Of a DNA stretch of 64,000 nt, positions 1 to 8,731 are shown in pieces. The DNA lies in contig NC_012781.1 in assembly GCF_000020605.1 (NCBI RefSeq), positions 434,001-498,000 on the forward strand, written 5' to 3'. The notes beneath the pieces were generated by a model. That model saw only the letters and a program-made list of their open reading frames with translations, was not told the DNA's origin and searched no databases. A program made the translations under genes and the position numbers. The stretch comes from Agathobacter rectalis ATCC 33656. Its GTDB lineage: Bacteria; Bacillota; Clostridia; Lachnospirales; Lachnospiraceae. Within the stretch, counting starts at the first letter, position 1. Each line of letters begins with the position of its first letter.

Positions 1-1
1 A

Positions 2-757
2 GTAAGAGAGCTTGCTTCACAGGAGATGAAGAACTCAGCAGGAGCTACATGGGATGCAGCTACAGCAGGAAATGCAATCGGAACATGGTCATCATCATTT
101 GGCGAGTCAATCGACGTAGTTGTTTCTAACAACGATGGAATGGGAATGTCAATGTTCAATGCATGGTCAAAGGACAACAAGGTTCCAACATTCGGATACG
201 ATGCCAACAGTGATGCAGTAGCAGCTATCGCAGAGGGCTATGGCGGAACAATCAGCCAGCATGCTGACGTTCAGGCTTACCTCACACTTCGTGTACTTAG
301 AAACGCACTCGATGGTGTAGATATTGATACAGGTATCGGCACAGAGGATGATGCAGGAAACGTATTAAGCGATGATGTATATGTTTACAAGGATGATGAG
401 AGATCTTACTACGCATTAAACGTAGCAGTTACAGCAGATAACTACAAGGATTTCACAGATTCAACAGTTGTATGGGCACCTGTTTCAACACAGCTTGATT
501 CAGCAAAGCACCCTACAAAGAAGGTATGGCTGAATATCTACAATGCTTCAGATAACTTCTTAAGCTCTACATATCAGCCACTCTTACAGAAGTATGATGA
601 TCTCTTAAATCTTGATGTTGAGTACATCGGTGGTGATGGACAGACAGAGTCTAATATCACAAACAGACTTGGAAATCCAAGCCAGTACGATGCATTCGCA
701 ATCAACATGGTTAAGACAGATAATGCAGCTTCTTATACAGCTCTTTTGAACCAGTAA
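2..757 (+). CDS. mglB: Galactose-type sugar ABC transporter substrate-binding protein, C-terminal part
   Basis: The reading frame is open from base 2, so the start, signal peptide and N-lobe lie outside the window. The visible part matches the second lobe of a CUT2 (MglB-like) sugar-binding protein: a VVVSNNDGMGMSMFNAW stretch, then GYDANSDAVAAIAEGYGGTISQ, where MglB-type proteins have the hinge and ligand-binding Asp/Asn residues. Its partners follow at once (mglA, mglC). The protein does not stop where the family normally does. The last 80 or so residues (from KVWLNIYNASDNFLSS to ALLNQ) look like the beginning of another periplasmic-binding domain, as described in the findings. Family assignment is firm; galactose as ligand is an inference from the operon. 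Confidence 0.85.
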   Translation, partial: VRELASQEMKNSAGATWDAATAGNAIGTWSSSFGESIDVVVSNNDGMGMSMFNAWSKDNKVPTFGYDANSDAVAAIAEGYGGTISQHADVQAYLTLRVLRNALDGVDIDTGIGTEDDAGNVLSDDVYVYKDDERSYYALNVAVTADNYKDFTDSTVVWAPVSTQLDSAKHPTKKVWLNIYNASDNFLSSTYQPLLQKYDDLLNLDVEYIGGDGQTESNITNRLGNPSQYDAFAINMVKTDNAASYTALLNQ

Positions 758-776
758 AAGTATTTAAAGCACTTAG

Positions 777-802
777 TTGGGGAGGGAAAAATCTCTCCCC
801 AA
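777..802 (+). promoter_or_regulatory. Intergenic stem-loop between mglB and mglA
   Basis: TTGGGGAG and CTCCCCAA form an 8-bp perfect stem around an A-rich loop, 20 bases after the binding-protein stop codon and about 50 bases before the mglA start. No U-run follows, so it is not a classical terminator. Hairpins at this place in ABC operons commonly protect the upstream mRNA 3' end so that the binding protein is made in excess; that role here is an inference. Confidence 0.5.
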
Positions 803-851
803 AATAAAGTGTATACAGACGACAGCAAATATAGAGTTAGGAGCAGGAAGT

Positions 852-2360
852 ATGGGCGATAAGAATAATGAAAACATCTTATCGATTCGTGGCATGAGCA
901 AGTCATTTGGACGAAACAGGGTTCTTGACCACATCAATTTAGATGTGAAAAAAGGTACTGTAATGGGTCTCATGGGGGAGAACGGAGCCGGTAAGTCGAC
1001 AATGATGAAATGTCTTTTTGGTACATACCAGAAGGACGAGGGAACTATATATCTGGACGGAAAAGAGGTAAGCTTTTCGGGTCCTAAGGATGCACTGGAA
1101 AATGGAATAGCGATGGTGCATCAGGAGTTGAACCAGTGTCTTGAGAGAAATGTCGTAGACAATCTGTTTCTCGGAAGATATCCGGTCAATTCATTTGGTA
1201 TGATTGATGAGGGACGCATGAAAAAAGAAGCGTCTGAATTATTCAGAAAGCTGGGAATGACAGTTAATCTCGAGCAGCCGATGAAAAATATGTCAGTATC
1301 ACAGCGACAGATGTGTGAGATTGCAAAGGCAATATCATACAACTCAAAGGTTATAGTATTGGATGAGCCTACATCATCACTTACGGTACAGGAGGTTGAA
1401 AAGCTGTTCCAGATGATGAGGATGCTTCGTGACCAGGGTATTTCACTTATCTATATTTCTCACAAGATGGATGAGATTTTTGAGATATGTGATGAGATTT
1501 CAGTTCTTAGAGATGGAAATCTGGTCATGACAAAGAGCACAAAAGAAACAAATATGAATGAACTGATTGCAGCGATGGTTGGACGAGTACTGGAGAACAG
1601 ATTCCCTCCGGTAGACAACAAACCAAAGGATGTAATCTTGTCAATACAGCATCTTTCGACAAAGTACGAGCCACATCTGCAGGACATCACATTTGATGTG
1701 CATGAGGGGGAGATATTTGGACTATACGGACTTGTCGGAGCAGGTCGTACAGAGCTTCTTGAGACGATTTTCGGAATCAGGACAAGAGCTGCGGGACGAG
1801 TATATTTTAAGAACCAGCTTATGAATTTCACCTGTGCAAAGGAGGCTATGGACTATGGCTTCGCACTTATCACAGAGGAAAGAAAAGCAAATGGACTTTT
1901 CCTTAAGGGAAACCTCACCTTTAACACAACAATCGCAAATCTCGGTGCTTATAAGAATGGACCGGCACTTTCAGACAGCAAGATGACAAAGGCCACCTCT
2001 GATGAGATAAAGATTATGCACACAAAGTGTATGGGACCGGAGGATATGATTTCGGCTCTGTCAGGAGGAAACCAGCAGAAGGTTATCTTTGGTAAATGGC
2101 TTGAAAGAGGACCGCAGATATTCATGATGGATGAGCCTACAAGAGGTATCGATGTAGGTGCCAAATATGAGATTTACGAGCTGATAATCAATATGGCAAA
2201 GCAGGGTAAGACAGTCATTGTAGTTTCATCTGAGATGCCTGAGATCCTTGGTATAACAAATCGTATCGGAGTCATGTCAAACGGACGACTCTCAGGAATT
2301 GTCAATACAAAGGAAACCAATCAGGAAGAACTGCTGAGACTCAGTGCAAAGTACCTATAA
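852..2360 (+). CDS. mglA: Sugar ABC transporter ATP-binding protein (MglA/RbsA type, two ATPase domains)
   Basis: Energises CUT2 sugar uptake with the binding protein upstream and the permease downstream. It has 502 residues, the usual size for a duplicated CUT2 ATPase. Domain 1 has Walker A GENGAGKST at residues 42-50, a signature-like stretch MSVSQRQMCEIAKA and Walker B VIVLDEPTSS. Domain 2 has the degenerate Walker A GLVGAGRTE typical of the family, a good signature ALSGGNQQK and MMDEPTRGID. I chose the ATG at 852 because AGGAG sits 8 bases upstream and the protein then begins like its relatives; a TTG at 777 lies in the hairpin and would add 25 unlikely residues. Confidence 0.93.
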   Translation: MGDKNNENILSIRGMSKSFGRNRVLDHINLDVKKGTVMGLMGENGAGKSTMMKCLFGTYQKDEGTIYLDGKEVSFSGPKDALENGIAMVHQELNQCLERNVVDNLFLGRYPVNSFGMIDEGRMKKEASELFRKLGMTVNLEQPMKNMSVSQRQMCEIAKAISYNSKVIVLDEPTSSLTVQEVEKLFQMMRMLRDQGISLIYISHKMDEIFEICDEISVLRDGNLVMTKSTKETNMNELIAAMVGRVLENRFPPVDNKPKDVILSIQHLSTKYEPHLQDITFDVHEGEIFGLYGLVGAGRTELLETIFGIRTRAAGRVYFKNQLMNFTCAKEAMDYGFALITEERKANGLFLKGNLTFNTTIANLGAYKNGPALSDSKMTKATSDEIKIMHTKCMGPEDMISALSGGNQQKVIFGKWLERGPQIFMMDEPTRGIDVGAKYEIYELIINMAKQGKTVIVVSSEMPEILGITNRIGVMSNGRLSGIVNTKETNQEELLRLSAKYL

Positions 2361-2378
2361 TAAAGGGAGAAGACGGAT

Positions 2379-4028
2379 ATGGCTAATAGTAAGATTTTAA
2401 CGGCTGAGCAGGAGCGTGCTCTGCGCCAGCCTATCGACGAATATGTTGGTGGAATACAAAAAGAAATTGATGCACTCAGAAAAGACGGAACTACAAAGGT
2501 TGTAGAGTGTCAGTCAGCGATAGCAGGCATCAAGAGAGATAAAACTCTTTCAAAGGGCGAGAAAGAGTCAGAAATAGCAGCCTGCGAGAAAGAGCTTGCA
2601 AAGGCAAAGGCTGTTGAGGCAAAGAACAAGGATGAGATTTCAAAGCTCATTGCCAAGGCTGAAAGCTATTTAAAGGAAAATTTTGATTCAAAGTATTACA
2701 ATGCCGTTAAGGCAAGCTGTGAGGCGGAAAAGGCAGAGGCGCTTGCTGCTCATAATGAGAGAATGGCAGAGCTTGATAAAAAGCACAAGGCTGCTCTTGC
2801 AAAGACATCAGACAGTACTGAGATAAAGGAAGAAAACTACGTACACAAGAATCGTATTTCCAATGAGAAGCTTGAGCTCGAGAAAGAGTATCAGACGATC
2901 AAGGACAAAAAGCATGAGGCATACAGCTACAAGTATCACCTGATTGATATGCTTCGTCTTTCAAAGTTCACATTTATGGAGAAAAGAGCTCAGAAATGGG
3001 AGAATTACAAGTATACGTTCAATAGGAGAAACTTCCTGTTACAGAATGGTCTTTATATTGCAATTATACTTATATTCATAGCGCTTTGTGTCATAACACC
3101 GATAAAGAAGGGCACACCTCTTCTGACATACAACAACATACTGAATATTCTTCAGCAGGCTTCACCGAGAATGTTCTTAGCACTTGGTGTTGCAGGACTT
3201 ATCCTCTTAACAGGAACGGACCTTTCTGTTGGACGAATGGTTGGTATGGGTATGACAACAGCCACAATCATCATGCATCAGGGTATTAATACAGGTTCTG
3301 TATTCGGTCATATATTTGACTTTACAGGAGTACCAACAGGTGCAAGAGTGGTTATCGCATTACTTGCATGTATCGTGCTTTGTACATTCTTCACAAGTAT
3401 TGCAGGATTTTTTACAGCGAAGTTTAAGATGCATCCGTTTATTTCAACCATGGCCAACATGCTTGTTATCTTCGGTATCGTAACATATGCTACAAAGGGA
3501 GTTTCATTCGGTGCTATTGAGCCGGTTATTCCTAACATGATTATTCCAAAGTTAAATGGTTTCCCAACCATCATCCTCTGGGCAGTAGCAGCAATCGCAA
3601 TTGTATGGTTTATCTGGAACAAGACAACATTTGGTAAAAACCTCTACGCAGTAGGAGGAAACCCGGAGGCAGCAGCAGTTTCAGGTATCTCAGTATTTGC
3701 AGTAACTCTCGGCGCATTCGTGATGGCCGGTATCCTTTATGGATTTGGCTCATGGCTTGAGTGTGCAAGAATGGTTGGTTCAGGTTCAGCAGCTTATGGA
3801 CAGGGCTGGGATATGGACGCAATCGCAGCCTGTGTAGTTGGTGGTGTATCATTCACAGGTGGTATCGGTAAGATATCAGGTGTTGTAACCGGTGTATGTA
3901 TCTTCACAGCACTCACATACTCTCTTACAATCCTTGGTATTGATACAAACCTTCAGTTCGTATTCTCAGGAATTATCATTCTTGTAGCAGTTACACTTGA
4001 CTGTCTGAAATACGTTCAGAAGAAATAA
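2379..4028 (+). CDS. mglC: Sugar ABC transporter permease (MglC type) with long N-terminal coiled-coil extension
   Basis: Forms the membrane channel of the CUT2 transporter. Residues from about 225 to 549 are a normal MglC/RbsC-like permease with about 8-10 hydrophobic segments, and contain ALGVAGLILLTGTDLSVGRM and the loop AVGGNPEAAAVSGI typical of the family. The first 210 or so residues are unusual: Lys/Glu/Ala-rich, strongly charged, heptad-like (for example AACEKELAKAKAVEAKNKDE), with no signal peptide, so probably cytoplasmic. The common form of the family is about 330 residues, so this one is over 200 longer. GGAGA precedes the ATG. The gene follows mglA by 18 bases and ends the operon at the terminator near 4069. 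Confidence 0.9.
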   Translation: MANSKILTAEQERALRQPIDEYVGGIQKEIDALRKDGTTKVVECQSAIAGIKRDKTLSKGEKESEIAACEKELAKAKAVEAKNKDEISKLIAKAESYLKENFDSKYYNAVKASCEAEKAEALAAHNERMAELDKKHKAALAKTSDSTEIKEENYVHKNRISNEKLELEKEYQTIKDKKHEAYSYKYHLIDMLRLSKFTFMEKRAQKWENYKYTFNRRNFLLQNGLYIAIILIFIALCVITPIKKGTPLLTYNNILNILQQASPRMFLALGVAGLILLTGTDLSVGRMVGMGMTTATIIMHQGINTGSVFGHIFDFTGVPTGARVVIALLACIVLCTFFTSIAGFFTAKFKMHPFISTMANMLVIFGIVTYATKGVSFGAIEPVIPNMIIPKLNGFPTIILWAVAAIAIVWFIWNKTTFGKNLYAVGGNPEAAAVSGISVFAVTLGAFVMAGILYGFGSWLECARMVGSGSAAYGQGWDMDAIAACVVGGVSFTGGIGKISGVVTGVCIFTALTYSLTILGIDTNLQFVFSGIIILVAVTLDCLKYVQKK

Positions 4029-4068
4029 TATCGCAAGAAAATTTCTTTTTCATACTTCCAAAATGATC

Positions 4069-4106
4069 AGCAGAGATGTCAGGGTGGCATCTCTGCTTTA
4101 ATTTTG
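4069..4106 (+). terminator. Rho-independent terminator after mglC
   Basis: AGCAGAGATG and CATCTCTGCT form a 10-bp perfect stem with a 9-base loop, followed by TTTAATTTTG. It separates the transporter from the two-component genes. The rest of the gap to 4287 is AT-rich with a possible -10 TATAAT at 4180-4185 for the next gene. Confidence 0.8.
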
Positions 4107-4286
4107 TTGTGTGGACAGTTATACTTTTGGAATTACACTTTTGTTTATTTAAAGCTACAAAAGAAGATATCATATATGATATAATACTATACAGACAGAT
4201 TTTATTATCCGGGGGATAAATTTATGCTACACACGGATTTTATGGTGTATGCAGTTCAATAATTACAAGCAGGGAGAAGACATAAA

Positions 4287-5891
4287 ATGTATACATTATT
4301 ACTGGTTGATGACGAAGAGGATGTAATAGAGGTAATCGAGAGAAAGGTATCCTGGGAGCAGATTGGTTTTCATGTTGTAGGACATGCGGGAAATGGCTTC
4401 AAGGCGCTTGAGATGATGGAGGACATGCAGCCGGATGTTGTGATGACTGACATACGTATGCCTTACATGGACGGACTTGAGCTGTGCAGTAACATCAGGC
4501 AGAGGTTTCCTGCGACGAAGCTCTTGCTTTTCACAGGCTTTGACGATTTTGAGTATGCAAAGGAGGCAGTACATCTCGAGATAGAGGAGTATATTTTAAA
4601 GCCACTCAATCTGGCTGAAATCACAGAGGTATTCAAAAAGCTTAAGACAAAGCTGGATGATGAGCTGAACGAGAAGAAAAACACAGACATATTGAAGCAG
4701 TATTATGCAGCATCACTGCCTGTTTTGCAGTCAAACTTTTATACGACACTTATCGAGGGACGCATACCGGAAAATGAGCTGGGCAGGTACATGCGTGACT
4801 ATAAGATTGTGCTTGAGGGACCATATTACTGCTGTATTATCATACATACCTCCGCAAGTCAGATGCCGCAGGGCATGGATATCAGACTGCTTGCAGTGTC
4901 AGTAGAGCGACAGGCACAGGCTGATTTAAAGGAGCGCTGGAATGGCAGGATTTTTAACTATCTCGGTGATACGGTCATGATAGCCCAGCTTGTGCAGCAG
5001 GAGGATATCTCTGAGCTGACAGATGAGTGCGACAGATTCTGCAAATATGTAAATCATGTAATGGGAGCAAAGGTAACTGTCGGAATCGGACAGGTGTGCG
5101 AAAATGTACAGGAGCTGGTGAGCTCTTATCAGAGTGCGAGGGAGGCAGTATCCTACAGGGTGCTTTATGGCAGCAACAGGGCAATAAACATGACAGAGGT
5201 TGAGCCACAGCGACGTATATCAAAGGATGGCGATGAGGGAAATGAGCTGTCAAATTTATTTAAAATGATTTGTATCGGCAAGATAGAGGATGTGGGACAG
5301 GCTGTTGAGGCGTATATGCAGCACAATTTTATGTCGCAGCAGTCACTTGAGAACTACCATGTGGCAGTAATGGAGCTGATCAGTGAGTTATATCATTTCA
5401 TGAGCAATAATGAGCTAAATGCGCAGGAAATATCGGGAAGTGTAGGCAGGCTTTATAATGAGCTCTCCAATTTTGAGCCGGTGGTGCTCAAGCAGTGGCT
5501 TTTGGATTTTTCAAGCAGGCTGCACGACGATATGGCTGATGCCAGATACAACTCCAAGAAGTCACTCATAGACAGTGCAAAGGATTATGTGCACAGGAAT
5601 TACAGAAGTGTGGACCTTGGACTTGACGATACATGTAAGGAATTAGGAGTATCTAACTCGTATTTTTCAAGTCTGTTCAAGAAGGAAACCGGCAGCTCGT
5701 TTGTGGAGTATCTGACTGATTACAGAATGGACAAGGCTGCCAGAATGCTTGTGGAGACAGACGACAAGAGCTATGTCATAGCCCAGAATGTAGGCTATGC
5801 GGATCCGAACTATTTCAGTTATGTTTTTAAGAGAAAGTATGGGGTTTCCCCATCCAGGTACAGGACAGAGTATGAGAAGAATAAGGTATAA
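4287..5891 (+). CDS. Two-component response regulator, YesN type (REC + AraC-type HTH)
   Basis: Transcription factor phosphorylated by the kinase encoded next. It has 534 residues. The receiver domain (about 1-120) shows acidic residues D8 and D9, the phospho-acceptor D55 in VVMTDIRMP, and the Lys of EEYILKPL. A middle region (about 150-400) is the variable linker usual in YesN proteins. The C-terminal 100 residues are two AraC-type helix-turn-helix motifs, ending KRKYGVSPSRYRTEYEK. The ATG has GGGAGAA upstream. The stop overlaps the kinase start by 20 bases, which suggests coupled translation. Its position between a galactose transporter and two sugar-binding proteins suggests that it controls these genes. 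Confidence 0.92.
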   Translation: MYTLLLVDDEEDVIEVIERKVSWEQIGFHVVGHAGNGFKALEMMEDMQPDVVMTDIRMPYMDGLELCSNIRQRFPATKLLLFTGFDDFEYAKEAVHLEIEEYILKPLNLAEITEVFKKLKTKLDDELNEKKNTDILKQYYAASLPVLQSNFYTTLIEGRIPENELGRYMRDYKIVLEGPYYCCIIIHTSASQMPQGMDIRLLAVSVERQAQADLKERWNGRIFNYLGDTVMIAQLVQQEDISELTDECDRFCKYVNHVMGAKVTVGIGQVCENVQELVSSYQSAREAVSYRVLYGSNRAINMTEVEPQRRISKDGDEGNELSNLFKMICIGKIEDVGQAVEAYMQHNFMSQQSLENYHVAVMELISELYHFMSNNELNAQEISGSVGRLYNELSNFEPVVLKQWLLDFSSRLHDDMADARYNSKKSLIDSAKDYVHRNYRSVDLGLDDTCKELGVSNSYFSSLFKKETGSSFVEYLTDYRMDKAARMLVETDDKSYVIAQNVGYADPNYFSYVFKRKYGVSPSRYRTEYEKNKV

Positions 5892-7665
5892 ATCAGGCAA
5901 TATACAATCCATAATAATGCTCTCATTCTCACTGCTGTCGTTTGCAATAATGCTTGTCACAGTTGTGGTGATGTATATAAAATTTGCCGATGCATCGCAG
6001 GACAGTATCATAGAGAGCAATCATAAGGTGATGGACCAGACAATAGACAGTGTGGAAAGCTATCTGGTCAATATGAGGCAGGTTTCGGATGCGGCGTATT
6101 ATAATGTAATAAAGGAGAATGATATTTTAAAGCAGTCTGACAGCATACACGATGGCATGAGCCTGCTCTATGAGTCAAACAAGGAATATCTGCGCAGTAT
6201 TGCCTTGTATAATCAGTATGGAAGCCTTATAGCTGCAGAGCCTGTTGTGTCCCAGAAGGAGGACCCGGATGTGACAAAACAGGACTGGTTCATAGAAGCT
6301 ATGGAGCGCATGGAAAATATACATTTTTCAACACCTCATGTACAGAATCTGTTTGACGATGGTTCCATGAGATATCATCTGGTCATATCATCAAGCCGTG
6401 CCGTGGAGCTGACCTCAGGTTCAGAATCACAGATGGGTGTGATGCTTGTGGACATGGATTATTCGAGTGTATCAAGGATGCTTGAGAGGATAAATACATC
6501 GGGAAAAGGACAGTATTATTATCTGTGTGATGCAAAGGGCAATATTATTTACCATCCGCATCAGATACAGTTTGATGGAGATGTTCCGGAAAACAGCGAT
6601 GTTGCGGCAAAGTCGCAAAACAGTATATATGATGATTATCTGAATGGAGTGCATCGTAAGATTATGGTAGATACAATCAGCTACACAGGCTGGAAGCTTG
6701 TATGTGTGATGCCATACTCCATCTTTACCAATAAGATGGCGGATGTGAAGCAGTTTGTTTTTGTTATAATGATTATTATGGCTATGATGTTTGTGTGGAT
6801 AAACAGAGTGATAGCTATACGTATTTCAAAGCCGATAATGAAGCTGGATGATTCTGTGAAAAGGTATGAGAATGGCAATGAAGCAGATATTTATGTAGGT
6901 GGTTCCTCAGAGATACGGCATCTGGGATACTCTATACGTAATTCATATAAGCAGAACAATGAGCTCATGAAAAAGATCGTATGGGAGCAGAACGAGAGAC
7001 GAAAGAGCGAGCTTGATGTGCTTCAAAGCCAGATTAATCCGCACTTTTTGTATAATACTCTTGACTCCATCACATGGATGATTGAAGGAGGCAAAAACGA
7101 GGAGGCCTCGTTTATGATTACGCAGCTTGCAAAACTTTTCCGTATCAGTCTGTCGAAGGGACATACCATAATACCTGTACGAGATGAGCTTTTGCACGCA
7201 AAAAGCTACATGAATATTCAGAAGGTGCGCTATAAGAACAAATTTGAGGTGAGCTTTGAGGTAGACGAGGAAATAATGGACTACTGTGCGGTGAAGCTGG
7301 TGCTTCAGCCGATTTTGGAAAACGCACTAAATTACGGAATCAGAGAGCTGGACGATTTCGGAGAGATAGTAGTCGGAGGCCAAAAAGTGGGAGAGGATAT
7401 CATCATAACGGTATCAGACAACGGAATGGGCATTCCGGAGAATGAAATTCCGTTTTTGCTGACAAATACGGACAGGGTTCACAAGAAGGGCTCGGGAGTA
7501 GGGCTTGTCAATGTAAATAACAGGATAAAGATACTGTTTGGAGAGCGCTATGGCCTGCATATAGAAAGTGAGCTTGATGAGGGAACAGTTGTGACAATCA
7601 AAATCCCGGCAATTGTCTATTCAGAGGAAAACAGACTTCAATTTGAGGAGCATCATATAGTATGA
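5872..7665 (+). CDS. Two-component sensor histidine kinase, YesM type
   Basis: Membrane sensor kinase partner of the YesN regulator. 597 residues from the ATG at 5872. A first transmembrane segment (about 12-37, SIIMLSFSLLSFAIMLVTVVVMYI) leads to an extracellular Cache-like sensor of about 250 residues. A second segment (FVFVIMIIMAMMFVW) leads to HAMP, then the His_kinase domain with the phospho-acceptor H391 in INPHFLYNTLDS, and an ATPase domain with N-box VLQPILENALNYG and G-box DNGMGIP and GSGVGLVNVNNRI. A further in-frame start at 5797 lies deep in the regulator gene and gives no membrane-like N-terminus, so I rejected it. Confidence 0.9.
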   Translation: MRRIRYKSGNIQSIIMLSFSLLSFAIMLVTVVVMYIKFADASQDSIIESNHKVMDQTIDSVESYLVNMRQVSDAAYYNVIKENDILKQSDSIHDGMSLLYESNKEYLRSIALYNQYGSLIAAEPVVSQKEDPDVTKQDWFIEAMERMENIHFSTPHVQNLFDDGSMRYHLVISSSRAVELTSGSESQMGVMLVDMDYSSVSRMLERINTSGKGQYYYLCDAKGNIIYHPHQIQFDGDVPENSDVAAKSQNSIYDDYLNGVHRKIMVDTISYTGWKLVCVMPYSIFTNKMADVKQFVFVIMIIMAMMFVWINRVIAIRISKPIMKLDDSVKRYENGNEADIYVGGSSEIRHLGYSIRNSYKQNNELMKKIVWEQNERRKSELDVLQSQINPHFLYNTLDSITWMIEGGKNEEASFMITQLAKLFRISLSKGHTIIPVRDELLHAKSYMNIQKVRYKNKFEVSFEVDEEIMDYCAVKLVLQPILENALNYGIRELDDFGEIVVGGQKVGEDIIITVSDNGMGIPENEIPFLLTNTDRVHKKGSGVGLVNVNNRIKILFGERYGLHIESELDEGTVVTIKIPAIVYSEENRLQFEEHHIV

Positions 7666-7703
7666 AGCAAGTACAATTCCCTTGCTGCATGGGAGGTGTG
7701 AGA

Positions 7704-8717
7704 GTGACAGTGAAAAATAAATGGACAAATATGAGCAAGAATAAGAGAAACTTCATCATAACAGAGCTGCTACTTGGAGTACTACTTGTGATAGGAATAG
7801 GTTTTATCGCATACAATAAGCTCAATGAGAAACCGGAGCGTATTGCAGTTGTGATGGCTGATGTGGATGAAAGCCACAGTGCTGCGTTTAAATATGGCAT
7901 GAAAATGGCGGCCTCTGAGTATGGTGTGGATGTAGTTATGATAAGTAAGGAAAATCTGAACAATATGTCAGATGAAATTGATGTCATAAAGCAGGAGATA
8001 AACAAAAAAGCTGATGCGGTCGTTTTCAAGCCGACAGCAGAAAAAATGACAGAAGAAAAAAGCCTTAATACACTTATCCGGATAAATAAAAAGACACCGA
8101 TAATGGTTGTCGGAGACCAGGCGGGAAGCGAGAGCTTTAAGTCGTTAAATACAGTGGAGTTTGACCAGTACAGCATGGGTACGGAACTGGCACAAAAGCT
8201 TCTTGCTGACAACAACGGAACACTTTCAGGTAAAAAAATAGGAATCTATTGTGAAAACACTGAATCCGATGCCTGTAAAAAACGCATTGATGGCATAAAG
8301 GATACTCTTGCGGAGAGCGGCTGTGTTGTGATGTGGATTGTATCAGGTGTTTCGGATACCGGGGAGAAAATAAATCTGCAGTCACAGAGAAAGGTTGACA
8401 TAGTTCTTGCAATAGATGATGCAAGTGTGGTTGAGGCGGCAAAGGAAGCCTCTGATAATAATCTGCAGGGTGCACTGGTATATGGGATAGGAAACTCAAC
8501 AGAAGCCATATATTATCTCGATTCGGGCTGGACAGAGGCTCTTATCACACCTGATGAATTTGCTGCCGGATACAAAAGTGTTGTAGGACTGGTCGATATG
8601 CTGCGTGGCAGTAGAAAATATTCAGTAGAGGAAAAGCCGGTATCTTACCAGCTTCTTACCAGAAAAAATCTGTTTGATGAAGAAAACAAGAAGCTTTTGT
8701 ATGCAATCAGCCAGTAG
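7704..8717 (+). CDS. Membrane-anchored periplasmic-binding-protein-like sugar sensor
   Basis: About 337 residues. A short basic N-terminus and one transmembrane helix (NFIITELLLGVLLVIGIGFIAY) without a lipobox cysteine, then a Peripla_BP_4 fold (RIAVVMADVDESHSAAFKYGMK; KADAVVFKPTAEK; VLAIDDASVVEAAKEA). The fold is that of ribose/galactose-binding proteins, but there is no transporter ATPase or permease beside it. It sits in the kinase operon, so it more likely presents a sugar to the sensor kinase than feeds a transporter; this is inference. The GTG at 7704 has GGGAGG 7 bases upstream; an ATG at 7662 overlapping the kinase stop (ATGA) is the alternative start. Confidence 0.75.
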   Translation: MTVKNKWTNMSKNKRNFIITELLLGVLLVIGIGFIAYNKLNEKPERIAVVMADVDESHSAAFKYGMKMAASEYGVDVVMISKENLNNMSDEIDVIKQEINKKADAVVFKPTAEKMTEEKSLNTLIRINKKTPIMVVGDQAGSESFKSLNTVEFDQYSMGTELAQKLLADNNGTLSGKKIGIYCENTESDACKKRIDGIKDTLAESGCVVMWIVSGVSDTGEKINLQSQRKVDIVLAIDDASVVEAAKEASDNNLQGALVYGIGNSTEAIYYLDSGWTEALITPDEFAAGYKSVVGLVDMLRGSRKYSVEEKPVSYQLLTRKNLFDEENKKLLYAISQ

Positions 8718-8731
8718 TGGGGGAACAATAA

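Noticed and set aside
777-851. Upstream TTG start for mglA at 777
   Set aside because: The start codon lies in a hairpin and the added residues are unlike any ABC ATPase; ATG 852 has a well-placed AGGAG.
4975-5253. Opposite-strand ORFs of 60-160 codons inside most genes
   Set aside because: All lie antisense to genes with clear family motifs, with no ribosome sites or recognisable domains; chance shadows.
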